A stretch of 64,000 nucleotides of DNA. Source: Juglans regia (Eukaryota; Streptophyta; Magnoliopsida; Fagales; Juglandaceae). The translations under genes were made by a program, and so were the position numbers. The stretch lies in NCBI RefSeq assembly GCF_001411555.2, contig NC_049907.1:10100622-10164621 (forward strand), read 5' to 3'. Below, in pieces: positions 22,705 through 33,212 of this stretch (position 1 is its first letter; each line of letters starts with the position of its first letter). The notes below the pieces were generated by a model. It was given only the letters and a program-made list of their open reading frames with translations, did not search any database and was not told where the DNA came from.

Positions 22705-23398
22705 AAATGATATTGCAAGCAGTGGTCAACTGGTTGTGAATGCTAAATATTTGGCCCTTATTTTCTCTAATAAAAATAAACTATCTTTAGAAGTTATGGG
22801 ATTTTTTACATATAAGGAAAAAAAAATTTATGTTCTGAAACAATTTGGTCCCATTAAGCCATCCTTATAGATGACTCATGAGGCTATATATTCTGCACAA
22901 TAGTTTGTGTGAAACAAATTGGTCCACTAATGTTTAGTTGGATGGGGTTGTTTGTTGCCTTTGTGCAAGTAAATGGAAAACTAGTTTATAAACAAATGTG
23001 GGATAGTCTAGAGAAACAGTTTAGACTATTAGATGCATTTGGGTAATGCGAGTCTGAAGTCTTTAATTTTTTCACTGTCCTCTATTATGTTGCTTCCAAA
23101 TGTTGCTTCCAAGAATTATAGGAACTCTAACAAAGACAAACATGTCACATACGCTAGCAATTCATATATTGAATGGGGTTTCATATATTAAATGGAAGAT
23201 ATGTTTTTAAAATTCCAATATTCTTATAACAAGCACATTTATAAAAACAAGTTTCATTTAAATTCTAAAAGAGTAGCGATGGATGTATGCAGGTTTTTTT
23301 TCCAGCCCTTAGCTTCTATACCCATTCAATAATAGGTTGTGGGATTTCTTATGTTGATATAATATTGTTTCATCAATAGATATTGAATAAATTGTGTG
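22705..23398. other. Upstream region of the FRS-like gene
   Basis: AT-rich, with no coding stretch. It may contain the 5' UTR and promoter of the FRS-like gene. Nothing specific was recognised. Confidence 0.35.
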
Positions 23399-26300
23399 AT
23401 GGGCGAAGAGGAAGATGGAAGGCCACCCAGGCCTTCTACATCGATTTCAGGAAACCAGGTATGCTTTAGTTGGTTATTTGAAAATATCGCAGCCTGGGAT
23501 ATTGTTAGCATTTACTTAATCCATTGATTATTTATATATTATAGGGATATTATGGAAATGTAAATCCATATAACGTGCCATATATGATGCCTCCAAATCC
23601 ATATCCATATCCATATCCATATCCACATCCAACGCCGTACGCTTGGGGTAGTCAGGTAAAGTTATTTTAGTATATTGATTTTTTTTATTGCATGGGTTTG
23701 AGTCATGCTAACAATAGAGATTTTTTGTAGCATCTGCCACAGCCACCCCAAGGAACAACCATGCCATCCCCTCTGTCAAGTAATCCAGAGGAGTTGAGAC
23801 GATGTGAAGATACAACCCAGGTAGTTCATTTGAGTATGATTGTTTCTTGTACGTTTGTATTTTCCTTATCTTATAACGTGCATTATGAAAAATTATGCAG
23901 TCGGCGATGCCACTATGTGTGCCAACTATGCCCTACCCACATTGCGCAAGTGAGTCATCAACTATGCCATCCAATTCTGTAGCTGAAAAGAATTTAGGAG
24001 GTACACTTTTAACCATATCAGTTAACATCCACTAAATATATTAAAAATACATATATTGTTCCTAACCATGTGGATATCTTCCTTCTCAGGAACATATCCA
24101 CATCCATTTCCATATGCTTGGGGTAGCCAGGTATAGTGTAGAATGGATATTGATTTTGTTTAATGCGTGGGTTTGAGTCATTGTAACTAAGTAAAAATTT
24201 TTTGCAGCATCTCGCACCGCCACCCTTTGGACCAACCATGCCATCCCCTCAACCTAGTATTCCGGAGGAGTTGACATGATGTGAAGATACAACCCAGGTA
24301 GTTCATTTGTAGTTTATTTTTGTGCTTGTTTCTTGTACCTCCATATTTTCCTTACTAAATAATGTGCATCTCGAAATATGCAGCACTCGACGATGCCACC
24401 GCGTGTGCCATCGATGCCATCCAATTCTGTAGCTGATCAGAATTTAGAAGGTCTAATTTTACATGCATATCAGTTAACATCTACTAAATATAGTAAACAT
24501 TTGAATTTTTACTAACCATGCAATCTTTCTTGTCAGGAACTTCATCCGACATAAATATAGAGCCAAACGGGGAGGGGATGAATGAAGTCTCAGATGATGA
24601 TAATAGAGTTGAGCCTCCAAACGCTGGTATGCACTTTGCTACTGATAAAGAGGTTTTAGACTATTACAAACGATACGCCAAACAAGAGGGTTTTGGTGTT
24701 ATCATAAGAAGAACGAAGAGAGATCTGGATGGGAGTGCGAAGTATGTGACAATTGGTTGTGCACGTGGCGGGAAGTATTATCCTAGCCACAGTAATTTAT
24801 CAAAGCCACGGCCAACGACAAAAACTGATTGTAAGGCAAAGATAAATGCCCGGTTTGTGAATGGGGTATGGGTGTTGACCAGTGTTGATCTTGTTCACAA
24901 TCACAGCACAGTTAGTCCACAAAAATCAAGATTTTTTAGATCTCACAAACATTTGGATGAATATAGTCAGAGAATGCTTGACTTGAATGACAGAGCGGGT
25001 ATTCGGATGAATAAAAATTTCCAAGCACTTGTGACTGAGGCGGGGGGGTTTGAGAATTTAGCTTTCCAAGAGCAGGATTGTAGGAATTTTATTGACAAAG
25101 CTAGATACTTAAGAATGAGTAAAGGAGGTGGTGAAGCACTAAACGGCTACTTTAAGAGAATGAGGAAAATGAATGATGACTTTGTTTCCGTCATGGATGT
25201 GGATGATGAGTTTAGGGTTAGGAATGTGTTTTGGGCTGACGCACGAAGTCGGGCCGCATATGAGTATTTTGGAGACGTTATCACGTTCGATACTACGTAC
25301 CTAACAAATAGGTACGGGATGCCGTTTGCTCCCTTCGTTGGAGTAAACCATCATGGACAGTCTATACTCTTAGGGGCAGGCTTGATTTCAAGCGAGGACA
25401 CAAGTACCTTCGTGTGGTTGTTTGAGGCATGGTTAGAATGCATGAATGGACGGGCACCCGCAGCAATCATAACAGACCAAGACAGGGCAATGAAGAATGC
25501 GATTGAGATTGTATTCCCGAATGCAAGACATAGATATTGTCTCTGGCATATAATGCGGAAACTGCCGGAGAAATTGGGATCCCACTCCGCATATGACGCA
25601 GGATTGAAGACTGCAATTCAGAGTGCAATCTATGATACACAAAATATAGAACAATTTGAGGAGAAGTGGGGGCAGTTAATTCATAAATATGAGCTGATTG
25701 AGAATGCATGGTTGCAGGGGTTGTACACCGAGAGGTCATTTTGGGTACCAGTCTACTTAAAAGGTGTATTCTGGGCTGGTATGAGCACTACTCAACGGTC
25801 TGAAAGCATGAACGCGTTCTTCGATGGATATGTGCATTCCGGTACGACATTGAAAGAATTTGTCGACCAATTTGATAATGCTTTGAGGAAGAAGGTGGAG
25901 GCGGAGACGACAGCTGATTTCCAGTCATGTAACCAAACAATTCCATGTGTATCCCTATTCAAAATTGAGAGGCAGTTTCAATCATTATACACGAACGCAA
26001 AATTTAAAGAGGTCCAAGCAGAGGTTTGGGGGATGCTTTTATGTAACCCTTCACTTGTGGGCAATGAAGGTAGCATTTCCACCTTCGATGTTTTGGAAGA
26101 AATCTCTACACCTGATGGACAGTCCAGAATTGTGAAGTGCATAGTTTACTTTAATGAAACTGAATGCGAAGTTCAATGTACGTGTGCCTTGTTTGAGATG
26201 AGGGGGATTCTCTGTAGGCATGCATTTAAAGTCTGTCAGATGAAGTACATTCATGAGCTGCCAGAGAAATATGTGTTGGATCGATGGAGGAAAGATTTAA

Positions 26301-26997
26301 AGAGAAGATACACACTGGTTAAGAGTAGTTATGATGATGTACGGGTCAATGCGGATGCACGACGGTATGACCTTGTCGTACAAAGATGTCTAAGATTTGC
26401 GACCCGTGTCTCCCGGAATGATGAGCATGTGAATGCATTCTTTCATATGTTGGATGACTTTGAGCATAAGTATGTCGGATTAGAGACTGAGTCCGGTTCA
26501 AGAAAATTAAAAGAGAACGTAGTCGCCAATCAGGATAAGAAGATATTAAGCCCGCACGTTGTTCGTGGGAAAGGGAGACCGCCAACTAGAAGAAAGGTCC
26601 CGATGGTCGAGAAGGCTACAAGGAAGAGAAAGAAAAAACAGGTATCACATATAGCCTTGGACTAGTAACGGTAGATATTATGAGAAACATATATATATTG
26701 TTGAAGATAGAGATGCAATTGATTTTATTTTCCAATGTAGACATATAGGAATCTATTTGACGACCCTAAAGACAATGTTGACCTCCCGGTGTCAGAAGTT
26801 GGTGCTGCTGTTGATGAGGTTGTTATCCAAACCCAGTGTAGTACTCTAACACAAAACACAATGCTTCCGGCCAATGAGCAGGTTTTGGTGTTATTTCCCC
26901 TTTTTGTTATTTATATTTTTCTGTTTTAGTGTTTGCTTCAGGAATAATGTTGACATTTTCAATATAGGCTATGCCAAGCTTGCCCGATGGAACTTAG
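23399..26997 (+). CDS. FAR1-related / MULE transposase-type protein, 878 aa if exons 5-7 are skipped
   Basis: Ten possible exons have good borders: 23399-23458, 23545-23655, 23731-23820, 23901-24000, 24090-24130, 24208-24297, 24384-24450, 24537-26641, 26741-26881 and 26968-26997. Exons 5-7 copy exons 2-4, and exon 6 has an in-frame TGA (24277-24279). Skipping exons 5-7 keeps the frame (exon 4 to exon 8) and gives 878 aa. Inclusion would stop after about 157 codons. The order is: an N-terminal Pro/Tyr-rich part (repeated PYPY), a FAR1-type zinc-binding domain (about 163-245), the MULE transposase core with Asp372, Asp434 and Glu543 in ITFDTTY, IITDQD and QRSESMN, and a SWIM zinc finger C-x-C-x9-C-x-H (668-682). 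The C-terminus is basic (RKRKKKQ). The catalytic acidic residues are intact. It is either an active-type transposase or a domesticated FRS5-like regulator. Confidence 0.85.
23545..24450 (+). repeat. Segmental tandem duplication of three exons within the FRS-like gene
   Basis: Exons 2-4 (23545-24000) and exons 5-7 (24090-24450) share the segment order PYAWGSQ, then a Pro-rich exon starting HL and ending CEDTTQ, then one starting in STMP/SAMP and ending PSNSVA. Introns between them are also alike. The second copy lost part of its first exon and has a stop codon in its second. Confidence 0.85.
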
Positions 26998-27002
26998 CTA
27001 TG

Positions 27003-27142
27003 CTGTTGTAGCTGAGTTTTGTATATATATTTTGGAGATCTCAGCCTTTTGTGAAGTATGGTGGAAGATAGAGATATTGTCGCTGAGTTTTGTATGTATA
27101 TTTTGGAGATCTCAGCTTTTGTGAACTATGGTGGAAGATAGA
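27003..27142 (+). repeat. Two-copy tandem repeat (~68 bp) after the FRS stop codon
   Basis: GCTGAGTTTTGTATATATAT and TTTTGGAGATCTCAGC, followed by TATGGTGGAAGATAGA, occur twice in a row with small changes. They probably lie in the 3' UTR. Confidence 0.75.
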
Positions 27143-27754
27143 TGCGAGTGTGGGCATTTATGGTTGTGAAAAATAAATGTATGCTGTGTAGATATTAGGT
27201 TCTCAAGGTGAATAGTTAATGTTCTCTGTTGGTTTTATGATAGAGTATAGTTTATTCAATAACCTTGCCTGTATAATCACTCTGATTTTTAACTTCATGG
27301 TTGTGATTTTTATTTTGGTGCAGGAAAAATTGGTGCTGCTCTTGTGCTGAACTATTTGCTGCTGTGTAACATAGTTTTGTGATAGAGTTTTGGTCATAGC
27401 TTCTCTGCACAAAACTTTGACATAATCAAAGTTTATTTAGAATGGGCAAGTATATGTCATTTTCTGCAACTGTTTGCTTCTGAAATCTAAGGCAATGTGG
27501 CTAGTGGAGGGGAAAGATCATTTGTATGTCGGATTGTAGTGGCTGGCAGATGAGGATGTCGCTTGGGAAGATTCTGCTTCAGGTATATATGTGTTGTGGA
27601 TAATACTGTTGGTGTAGGAGGTTGGATTTTAGCTTTGAATTATGCATAATGGGAGGATAAGTTTGTGGCTGTGTCAATTGCTACTCGCATTAAAAAAGAA
27701 AAATAGCAGTAGTTTTTTGCCAACAAAAGGGTTTGGGAATGAATTTGCCATACA

Positions 27755-28545
27755 TGCAGGGGCCTAACATGCTATTAGATGACACGGTCTCTGGTGAAGT
27801 GGCACAAGAATTTGCTGAATGCTGTCAAGGAATGTACGTGTTCAGGGGCCAGGTAATTGGAATGATGTTTTCTATTAGATGACAAGCAGAAACTTTAAGC
27901 CCATCATTAATTGGATTTTGTATTTTGGACAGATTGCATCTGGGGTGCTCGAGAGGGACCTCATTGTGATGAACCTATGTACTATGTTGAGGTAGACTTT
28001 TATAATATGAAGGACTTGATTGGATATTTTGGACTGTATTTTTTTTTTCTTTGTTCATGTGACTAAGGAATAATGGTGATAATCATTATATTGTTAAGGT
28101 TTGCTGACTAACCTTTATATAGGGATCCTCTTGTAAATTCTGGGAAATGAGCATGAAACCTTTAGATTACCTGTAAGAAATTTTCAAGGACAAGCCTTTT
28201 GCCTCTCAGTGTTTGCCTTTCAGTCATTTGATAATTGGATTTATCAGGAAACTACTAGCTTAGGGCGTTCATGAAGATTTTCTTATTAATGGTGGGATCA
28301 ATGCACTTCTCCTTGAACTTCAATCTGAAGGAAGGTATTAACTTCTATCTAGCGATGATTTTATATTTTTATTTCTTTATCTCCTATGAGCTTTCCATAA
28401 TGATTTTACTTCTATATTCTTCAGGATGCTAATAGAGTGAACTGGAGTAGAAGTTGCAGAAGGCATATGTGCAACTTTTCCAGGCGACAAATTATTAAAG
28501 CCAGCACAACCAACTTATTGGACGCACGAGTATATGGCTGAATCA
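27755..28545 (+). pseudogene. Exon-like fragments of an unidentified gene
   Basis: Several short coding-like pieces have splice-like borders. At about 27760-27852 is LLDDTVSGEVAQEFAECCQG between a CAG and GTAATT. At about 27933-27990 is IASGVLERDLIVMNLCTML before GTAGAC. Near 28262-28334 is GVHEDFLINGGINALLLELQ before GTATTA. Near 28425-28540 is VEVAEGMCNF. Stops lie between and within them (TAG, TGA). I do not recognise the family. Inside a MULE such pieces are often captured host sequence; equally they could be a decayed resident gene. Confidence 0.4.
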
Positions 28546-30279
28546 AAGAAAAGATAAGAGTACCTTATCTGGCCAAAGAACATCAAGGACTTTATTGAGA
28601 AGTGAATTCTGTGAAAATCCTGTAAAGTGAGAAACAATATGGCTCCGTAGCTTGTATGCGTAGACCCCACAAGATTATTAAATTTGTACCTTGTATGCTT
28701 AGCTTGTTTAGATGAGGACAGATTACGTAAAAAATTAGAGAAACAATATGCGCCAACTGATTTTACTCTCCATGGTTGAGAAGTTGCATTTGTTTGGGTT
28801 GGTTGATTTCCACATTCAGTATTGTCAAAATGGTAATGGCTGAATAATTCCAATATGTTAGATGGATATTTTTATTTCTTGCAGCATCCTTCAGATGCTC
28901 CATTTCTCAGGTCTAAAAAGATGGTTTCGTTGCATGATAATATTGGGAAATTTTATATGATACGTCCATTGCATGTCCATTGCATATTGGAAAACTGTGG
29001 CAATGTAGTAGTCAATAAAGATGGTAGTATGCCATGAAGCAAATTTGCCTCTTTCCTTCAACCACAACTGAAAGTCACAATATCCTTCTAAATACATACA
29101 TGGTAAATACAAGAAAAATAAAAGAAAAGTCCAGCACATTCACAACCAGAACGGAAGAATAGTTGAAACACCAGATGCCTCTGCCTCTGCGCCAAGTCCT
29201 AAGCATAACCCATTTTTAAATGCTGATTCAATTTGTTGTAATAAATAAGCACCTGTAAAGACAAATGACAACCATAGTAAAATATGGGTTTATATACACA
29301 TTGAGCTATATATTCTGATTCGTTGAAAATATATGTGAAAATATGACTAGTAATTCTAATTAACACTCCCCATTCAGAAATTGTGTATATTCAAGACACC
29401 ATCAACGAAATAAGTTATCTGAATTGTGTACTCACAAACATTACATGCTATCACTAATTAGCATAGAAGAAATCTACAATGTAGAAGGCTCCAAATGAAA
29501 AACAAGGTCAACGTATTTACTTATTTTATACAAGTAATTATTAATAATCATGCGAATCTAGGCAAAACTCAACTATACACGAATCTGTTTTGGATATTCA
29601 GCTCTCCTATTAAGCTAACATCAGCAGGATAGAAATAATTGAGAAAAAATAAATACCACTAGCCACAAAGATAAGACATTTCAGCAGCAAATATCAGGCA
29701 TTTCAACAGCAAAGAATTGGAGAAACCAACAGCCTCACCCATTCGTGTTAAACTCTGAAGTATGTCAAAGTCTTGTGCACAGAATAGGAGAATAGAATCT
29801 ATGACCAAAACTCCCACCAACAAGACCAAACAAAACACAATACACAGCAGAACCAAGACTACTGTTAACAACCACAATGCACTACCCATATCAATGAAGT
29901 ACTGCACGTAAAGAAGAGAAGAAAAGCAAAAAAAAGGCAACATTGGCGTATTTGACAATGTTAAACCTCAAGAACCCATACCTTGACTTCTTTAAGCGCT
30001 CAATAAGCAGAGGAAATGGATTTCTCTATGCTTAGATTGGATTTCCTTTTTCTTACTTAAGCCACCTCCAAATTCACACTTGTAGTGGGCCATTCACAAC
30101 CAGATATTCAATTACCCATCCACAATCACATAACAACCATAAATATAATTACCCAGTTTCAATCATATAACAGTGCAACCAGCCTAAGCTGTCATAATTA
30201 GACTACATAGATAACATATCATACATGTTAGGATCTAATCATTCTATTTATATTTCAAACTAACATGATACATCTACAT
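28546..30279. other. Middle of the candidate MULE, no clear gene
   Basis: An open frame on the minus strand at 29659-29958 encodes a very hydrophobic stretch (LWLLTVVLVLLCIVFCLVLL), downstream of the GRF gene. It could be chance. Nothing else was recognised between the convergent genes. Confidence 0.35.
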
Positions 30280-30798
30280 TCAGAACCAACCAAAAACTAT
30301 TACAAGAGATACAATCCAATATAAACACAACAATATACGTACAACCCTATTCTCTACTAACTTTCCTCGAAGTAGGTCCTCTTGCTTCTTCAGCATTTTC
30401 TCTCTCTCTATTAGTTTCTCCTTTTCTTTTTGAGCTTCATACTCACGCAACAATAAAGCATCCTCCCTCTTCCGAATTTCATTCTCTCTCACCAGGTTTT
30501 TCTCAGATACTACTAATTGAAGTATATCTGCCCAAATGAAGAATTGACATCTTGTTTCTTCCTGTATAGAATTCAAGGATTTCAATCTTCATGTATATAT
30601 AATTTTGTACATGCGTTAAAGCAATACAAAACTTGGCAAATTATTTACCGTTCCATATTTCGGACAAGCATAAAATTTCCTTCCAGGATTTTTGGAGGTG
30701 TGGGAGATCCTTAATGGCGCTTTCAAACCACACCAACAACTCAGTAATTCCATTTCAAAATCATTAAGTATACATGATGATGATTGAATCGATGCCAT
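30280..30798 (-). CDS. GRF-type zinc-finger protein with coiled coil and C-terminal membrane helix, 143 aa
   Basis: Exon 1 is 30798-30649 (50 codons) and exon 2 is 30561-30280 (93 codons plus stop), joined by a normal intron (GTAAAT/ACAG). The GRF finger spans about residues 21-62: CWCG, then KNPGRKFYACPKY, then CQFFIWAD. A charged helix rich in Glu, Lys and Arg (about 70-115, EKEKLIEREKMLKKQ) should form a coiled coil. A hydrophobic C-terminus (ILLCLYWIVSLVIVFGWF) fits a tail anchor. This architecture is that of the plant At4g04775-like group. GRF fingers bind nucleic acid in other proteins, but the role of this group is not known to me. An acceptor AG at 30806-30807, 7 bases before the ATG, implies a 5' UTR intron. 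It faces the FRS-like gene. Confidence 0.8.
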
Positions 30799-30809
30799 AG
30801 TTGATCTAC

Positions 30810-31500
30810 GTGATGATTGACATAAAATACTTTAAGTGTAACATTGAATTATTACCCACATGCTTCATTATCAGAATTATTAGACAGTAGGAGCAGAATA
30901 TCAAACCTGCCATATAAAATCTGGGTGCATCTATTGTTCACATCAATTTGACATTATTTTTTTTGTTTCATACCAAGTAAAAATTTATCTAAAACCAGAA
31001 AAATGAATGCTAAAATGCTAACAAGCAAAAGCAGTTAAAATGCTAACAACAAGCGCATTGTATTGATAGAATGTGTAACATGACTTTGGTTGCTATTGAG
31101 CACAATTTCAATGCAAAAAATTACAAAGGTTGTGATTTTGCTTCGTGTTACAATCCATTAACAATTTTATAATTAGTATAAAATAAAGTTTAAATAAATA
31201 GTATTTATTATTACAAAGAGTAAGATAATTAAAAGAGAACATGGGATTTAACTTTTGAATAGTTAGTGAAAAACTAAAAAGTGACATATTAGTCCAAGAC
31301 AATCTAAAAATTTGATTAAGGTCTCGTTTAATTTTATAAATGATGACAATATTAGAGATATTAATAAGTAGTGTTCAAAGGAAAAACCACATAAAATGAA
31401 AAAGAAAATTTCCCTAATTCTCGCTACATAGGATATACACACATTTAGAGGTAGAAGATATTCCTAATCTGCCACCAGAATATGTGTTCGCAGTCACCCA
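30810..31500. other. Probable 5' UTR intron of the GRF gene
   Basis: AT-rich, with no coding stretch. It lies between the acceptor next to the GRF start codon and the nearest leader-exon candidate. Confidence 0.4.
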
Positions 31501-31524
31501 AACATTGTTGGAAAAAAAAAAAAC

Positions 31525-32590
31525 ATACCTTTGATAGAGATTTCTTCTACTGAAGGGGGTGGGCAGATGGGTCAAAGGTTGTGGTGAATAAATACAACCC
31601 AAAAAAAATGCAGAAACTCCAAGAGAGAGACACAACAGTCAAACAGAAGCCTTAATAGTAGTTTTCATCATTTGGTTGATTTATAAGTTTTTTGTTTTTG
31701 ATCTCTGTATTAAGATATTGCTTTTGCATGTTCAATCTCATGATACTGCCACTAGTCTTTTGCCATTACAAACCTATATTCTATTGCACAAAATTATGAA
31801 TGGAATGCACTAGCAAGTTTGCCAAGATGAAAAGGGTTTTGCCTTAATTTCCTTTTGGCAATAGTATGACAATTGAAATAATTATCAGTAACTTCATGAC
31901 CAGTAACTAAAAAAAAAAATTGTGTCACATATGCAGACCACTTGTGACTACACATTAGCATAAATACAATGAGATCATGAGAGAATTGTTTTAAACAGCC
32001 AACCAGAGGCATATAATTTACTAAAATACAAATTAATACAAACATAAGATTTGGGTACAACTAACAAAACTAACAAAACTATCTGGCTTAAAAGAATGCG
32101 CAAATTGCTAACTGTTTACTTGGCAATTATTTTACATTCAACACTTCACATTGTTCATAACAGAGCTTTTACAAAAACAAAATGTAATTTACAAGGGATG
32201 TAACCTAATTTCTAAAGGGTTTTTTATTTGGAGTACAAAAAATACTAGGGTTTTCAATCGGCATTGACACAAAGGTAGATGCACAAACTGAATTTGAAAC
32301 AAAAATTACCTTTCACGGAGATTTCTTCAAACTGAAAAACTGAAGGGAGTCAGCGAGATGGTTCTTCAAACAGTTGTGGTGAATCGGTCCCTGTGTCTCC
32401 AAAAATAATGCATAAATCAAAATGAGAGATGGGTCTTCAAAGGTAGACATTTAAAACGAATTGGAAAAAAAAATTTCTTACCTTAGATGAAATTTCTTCT
32501 ACTGAAGGGGTGAGGGAGATGGGTCTTCAAAGGTTAAGCACCCATCACTCCAGTGGCTTCGGGCTGAAGGGGGGAGAGAGAAGGGGTGAA
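31525..32590 (-). promoter_or_regulatory. Three related putative leader exons, each with a splice donor (GRF gene)
   Basis: Three segments resemble each other on the minus strand and end at a donor: TCTATCAAAG|GTATGTT near 31530, TCCGTGAAAG|GTAATTT near 32310 and TTCATCTAAG|GTAAGAA near 32480. Each is preceded by CTTCAGT and GAAGAAAT-type words and by CATCT/CCCA motifs. They could be alternative first exons that splice to the acceptor at 30806. The spacer at about 31640-32290 shows nothing else. Confidence 0.5.
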
Positions 32591-32624
32591 ATAAAATGCA
32601 TATCTTCCACTTAGTTGTTTCTAG

Positions 32625-32700
32625 GGTTTGGGAGATTTTCTAGGGTTTGGGAGATTTTGGAGATTTTCTAGGGTTTCGGAGATTTTGGAGTTACACCGTC
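32625..32700 (-). promoter_or_regulatory. Telo-box-like AAACCCTAG repeats in the GRF upstream region
   Basis: On the minus strand AAACCCTAGAAAATCTCC and related words occur three times. AAACCCTA telo boxes are common near plant transcription starts. Confidence 0.45.
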
Positions 32701-32728
32701 GGGATGAGTATGAGGTTCGAGAGGGAGA

Positions 32729-32863
32729 GTTCTGAGGGTCGAAGATGGAGATGCGGCTCGAAGAGGGAGTGTTCTGAGGCTCGAAGATGGAGATGCAGCT
32801 CGAAGAGGGAGATACGTTTCTCTGAGGCTCGAAGATGGAGATGCGTATTGAAGAGGGAGATAC
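32729..32863. repeat. Minisatellite of 42-48-bp units (three copies)
   Basis: Units starting at about 32729, 32771 and 32816 share TCTGAGG(C/G)TCGAAGATGG and AGATGCG, then GAAGAGGGA. The open frame on the minus strand with repeated ISIFEPQ words is a product of this repeat. It lies near the right end of the candidate MULE. Confidence 0.75.
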
Positions 32864-33020
32864 GTTTCGTCGAGTGGCGTGAGATGCATATCCGAGAGAG
32901 GATTGAGTAGAGAAAGAACCGTGACGTGGAGAGGAACCGGGTTCGGCCACGTCAGGAGTGTGGCGTGCGGGTAGCGAACCGGAGGCTGAGTAGAATATTC
33001 GAATATACTTAGCTAGTATT

Positions 33021-33212
33021 ACGGGTGGGATGATTATGAGAAATTCTATTTGCAATATCCATTTGGAGACTGTATGTACAGGTCCTTTATTAAATTAGAA
33101 AAAAATCATTTTAATAGGGATATTTTTATAATTTTAAAAAATTTTAAAAATAAAATTAAATATATTTATAATACAGTTCTTATTTAAAAACTGTACGTAG
33201 CATTGCTCGATG
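33021..33212. repeat. Dispersed MITE-like repeat (GAGAAATTCTATTTGCAATA..), copy 1
   Basis: It starts GAGAAATTCTATTTGCAATA, has GACTGTATGTACAGG near the left and AAAACTGTACGTAGCATTGC at the right. A related copy is at 38502-38660 (GAGAAATTCTATTTACAATC and GATTGCGTGTACAGTC). Confidence 0.55.

Larger units (their letters stand above)
21393..33010. mobile_element. Candidate autonomous Mutator-like element with two convergent genes
   Basis: The 9-mer AATATACTT occurs at 21393-21401 and 33002-33010, and 9 bp is the usual Mutator target duplication. Just inside, both ends read inward with TTCTACT, then CACTCC and GACGTG at similar spacing, in a background of weak similarity (degenerate inverted ends). 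Both end regions are GC-rich and minisatellite-bearing. Inside are a MULE transposase of the FAR1 type on + (23399-26997) and a GRF zinc-finger gene on - (30280-30798, leader reaching toward 33 kb). They point at each other, as mudrA and mudrB do in maize MuDR. The boundaries were found by looking for such repeats, so chance is possible. The unit could instead be a host FRS gene next to a host GRF gene. Confidence 0.4.

Noticed and set aside
23590..23640. CCATAT repeats as a microsatellite only
   Set aside because: The repeat is inside exon 2 and codes for the Pro/Tyr run in an otherwise good exon.
24518..24536. ATG at 24518 as the start of the FRS-like protein
   Set aside because: It lies in an intron, before a clear acceptor. 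The upstream exons join in frame and are protein-like.
26642..26665. Stop at 26665 as the natural end of the FRS-like protein
   Set aside because: A donor CAG|GTATCA at 26642 and two downstream in-frame exons with normal borders give a more likely C-terminus, though intron retention is possible.
32621..33055. 144-codon minus-strand frame with repeated ISIFEPQ words
   Set aside because: The periodicity comes from the 42-48-bp minisatellite. It could be translated, but nothing supports a gene start or function.
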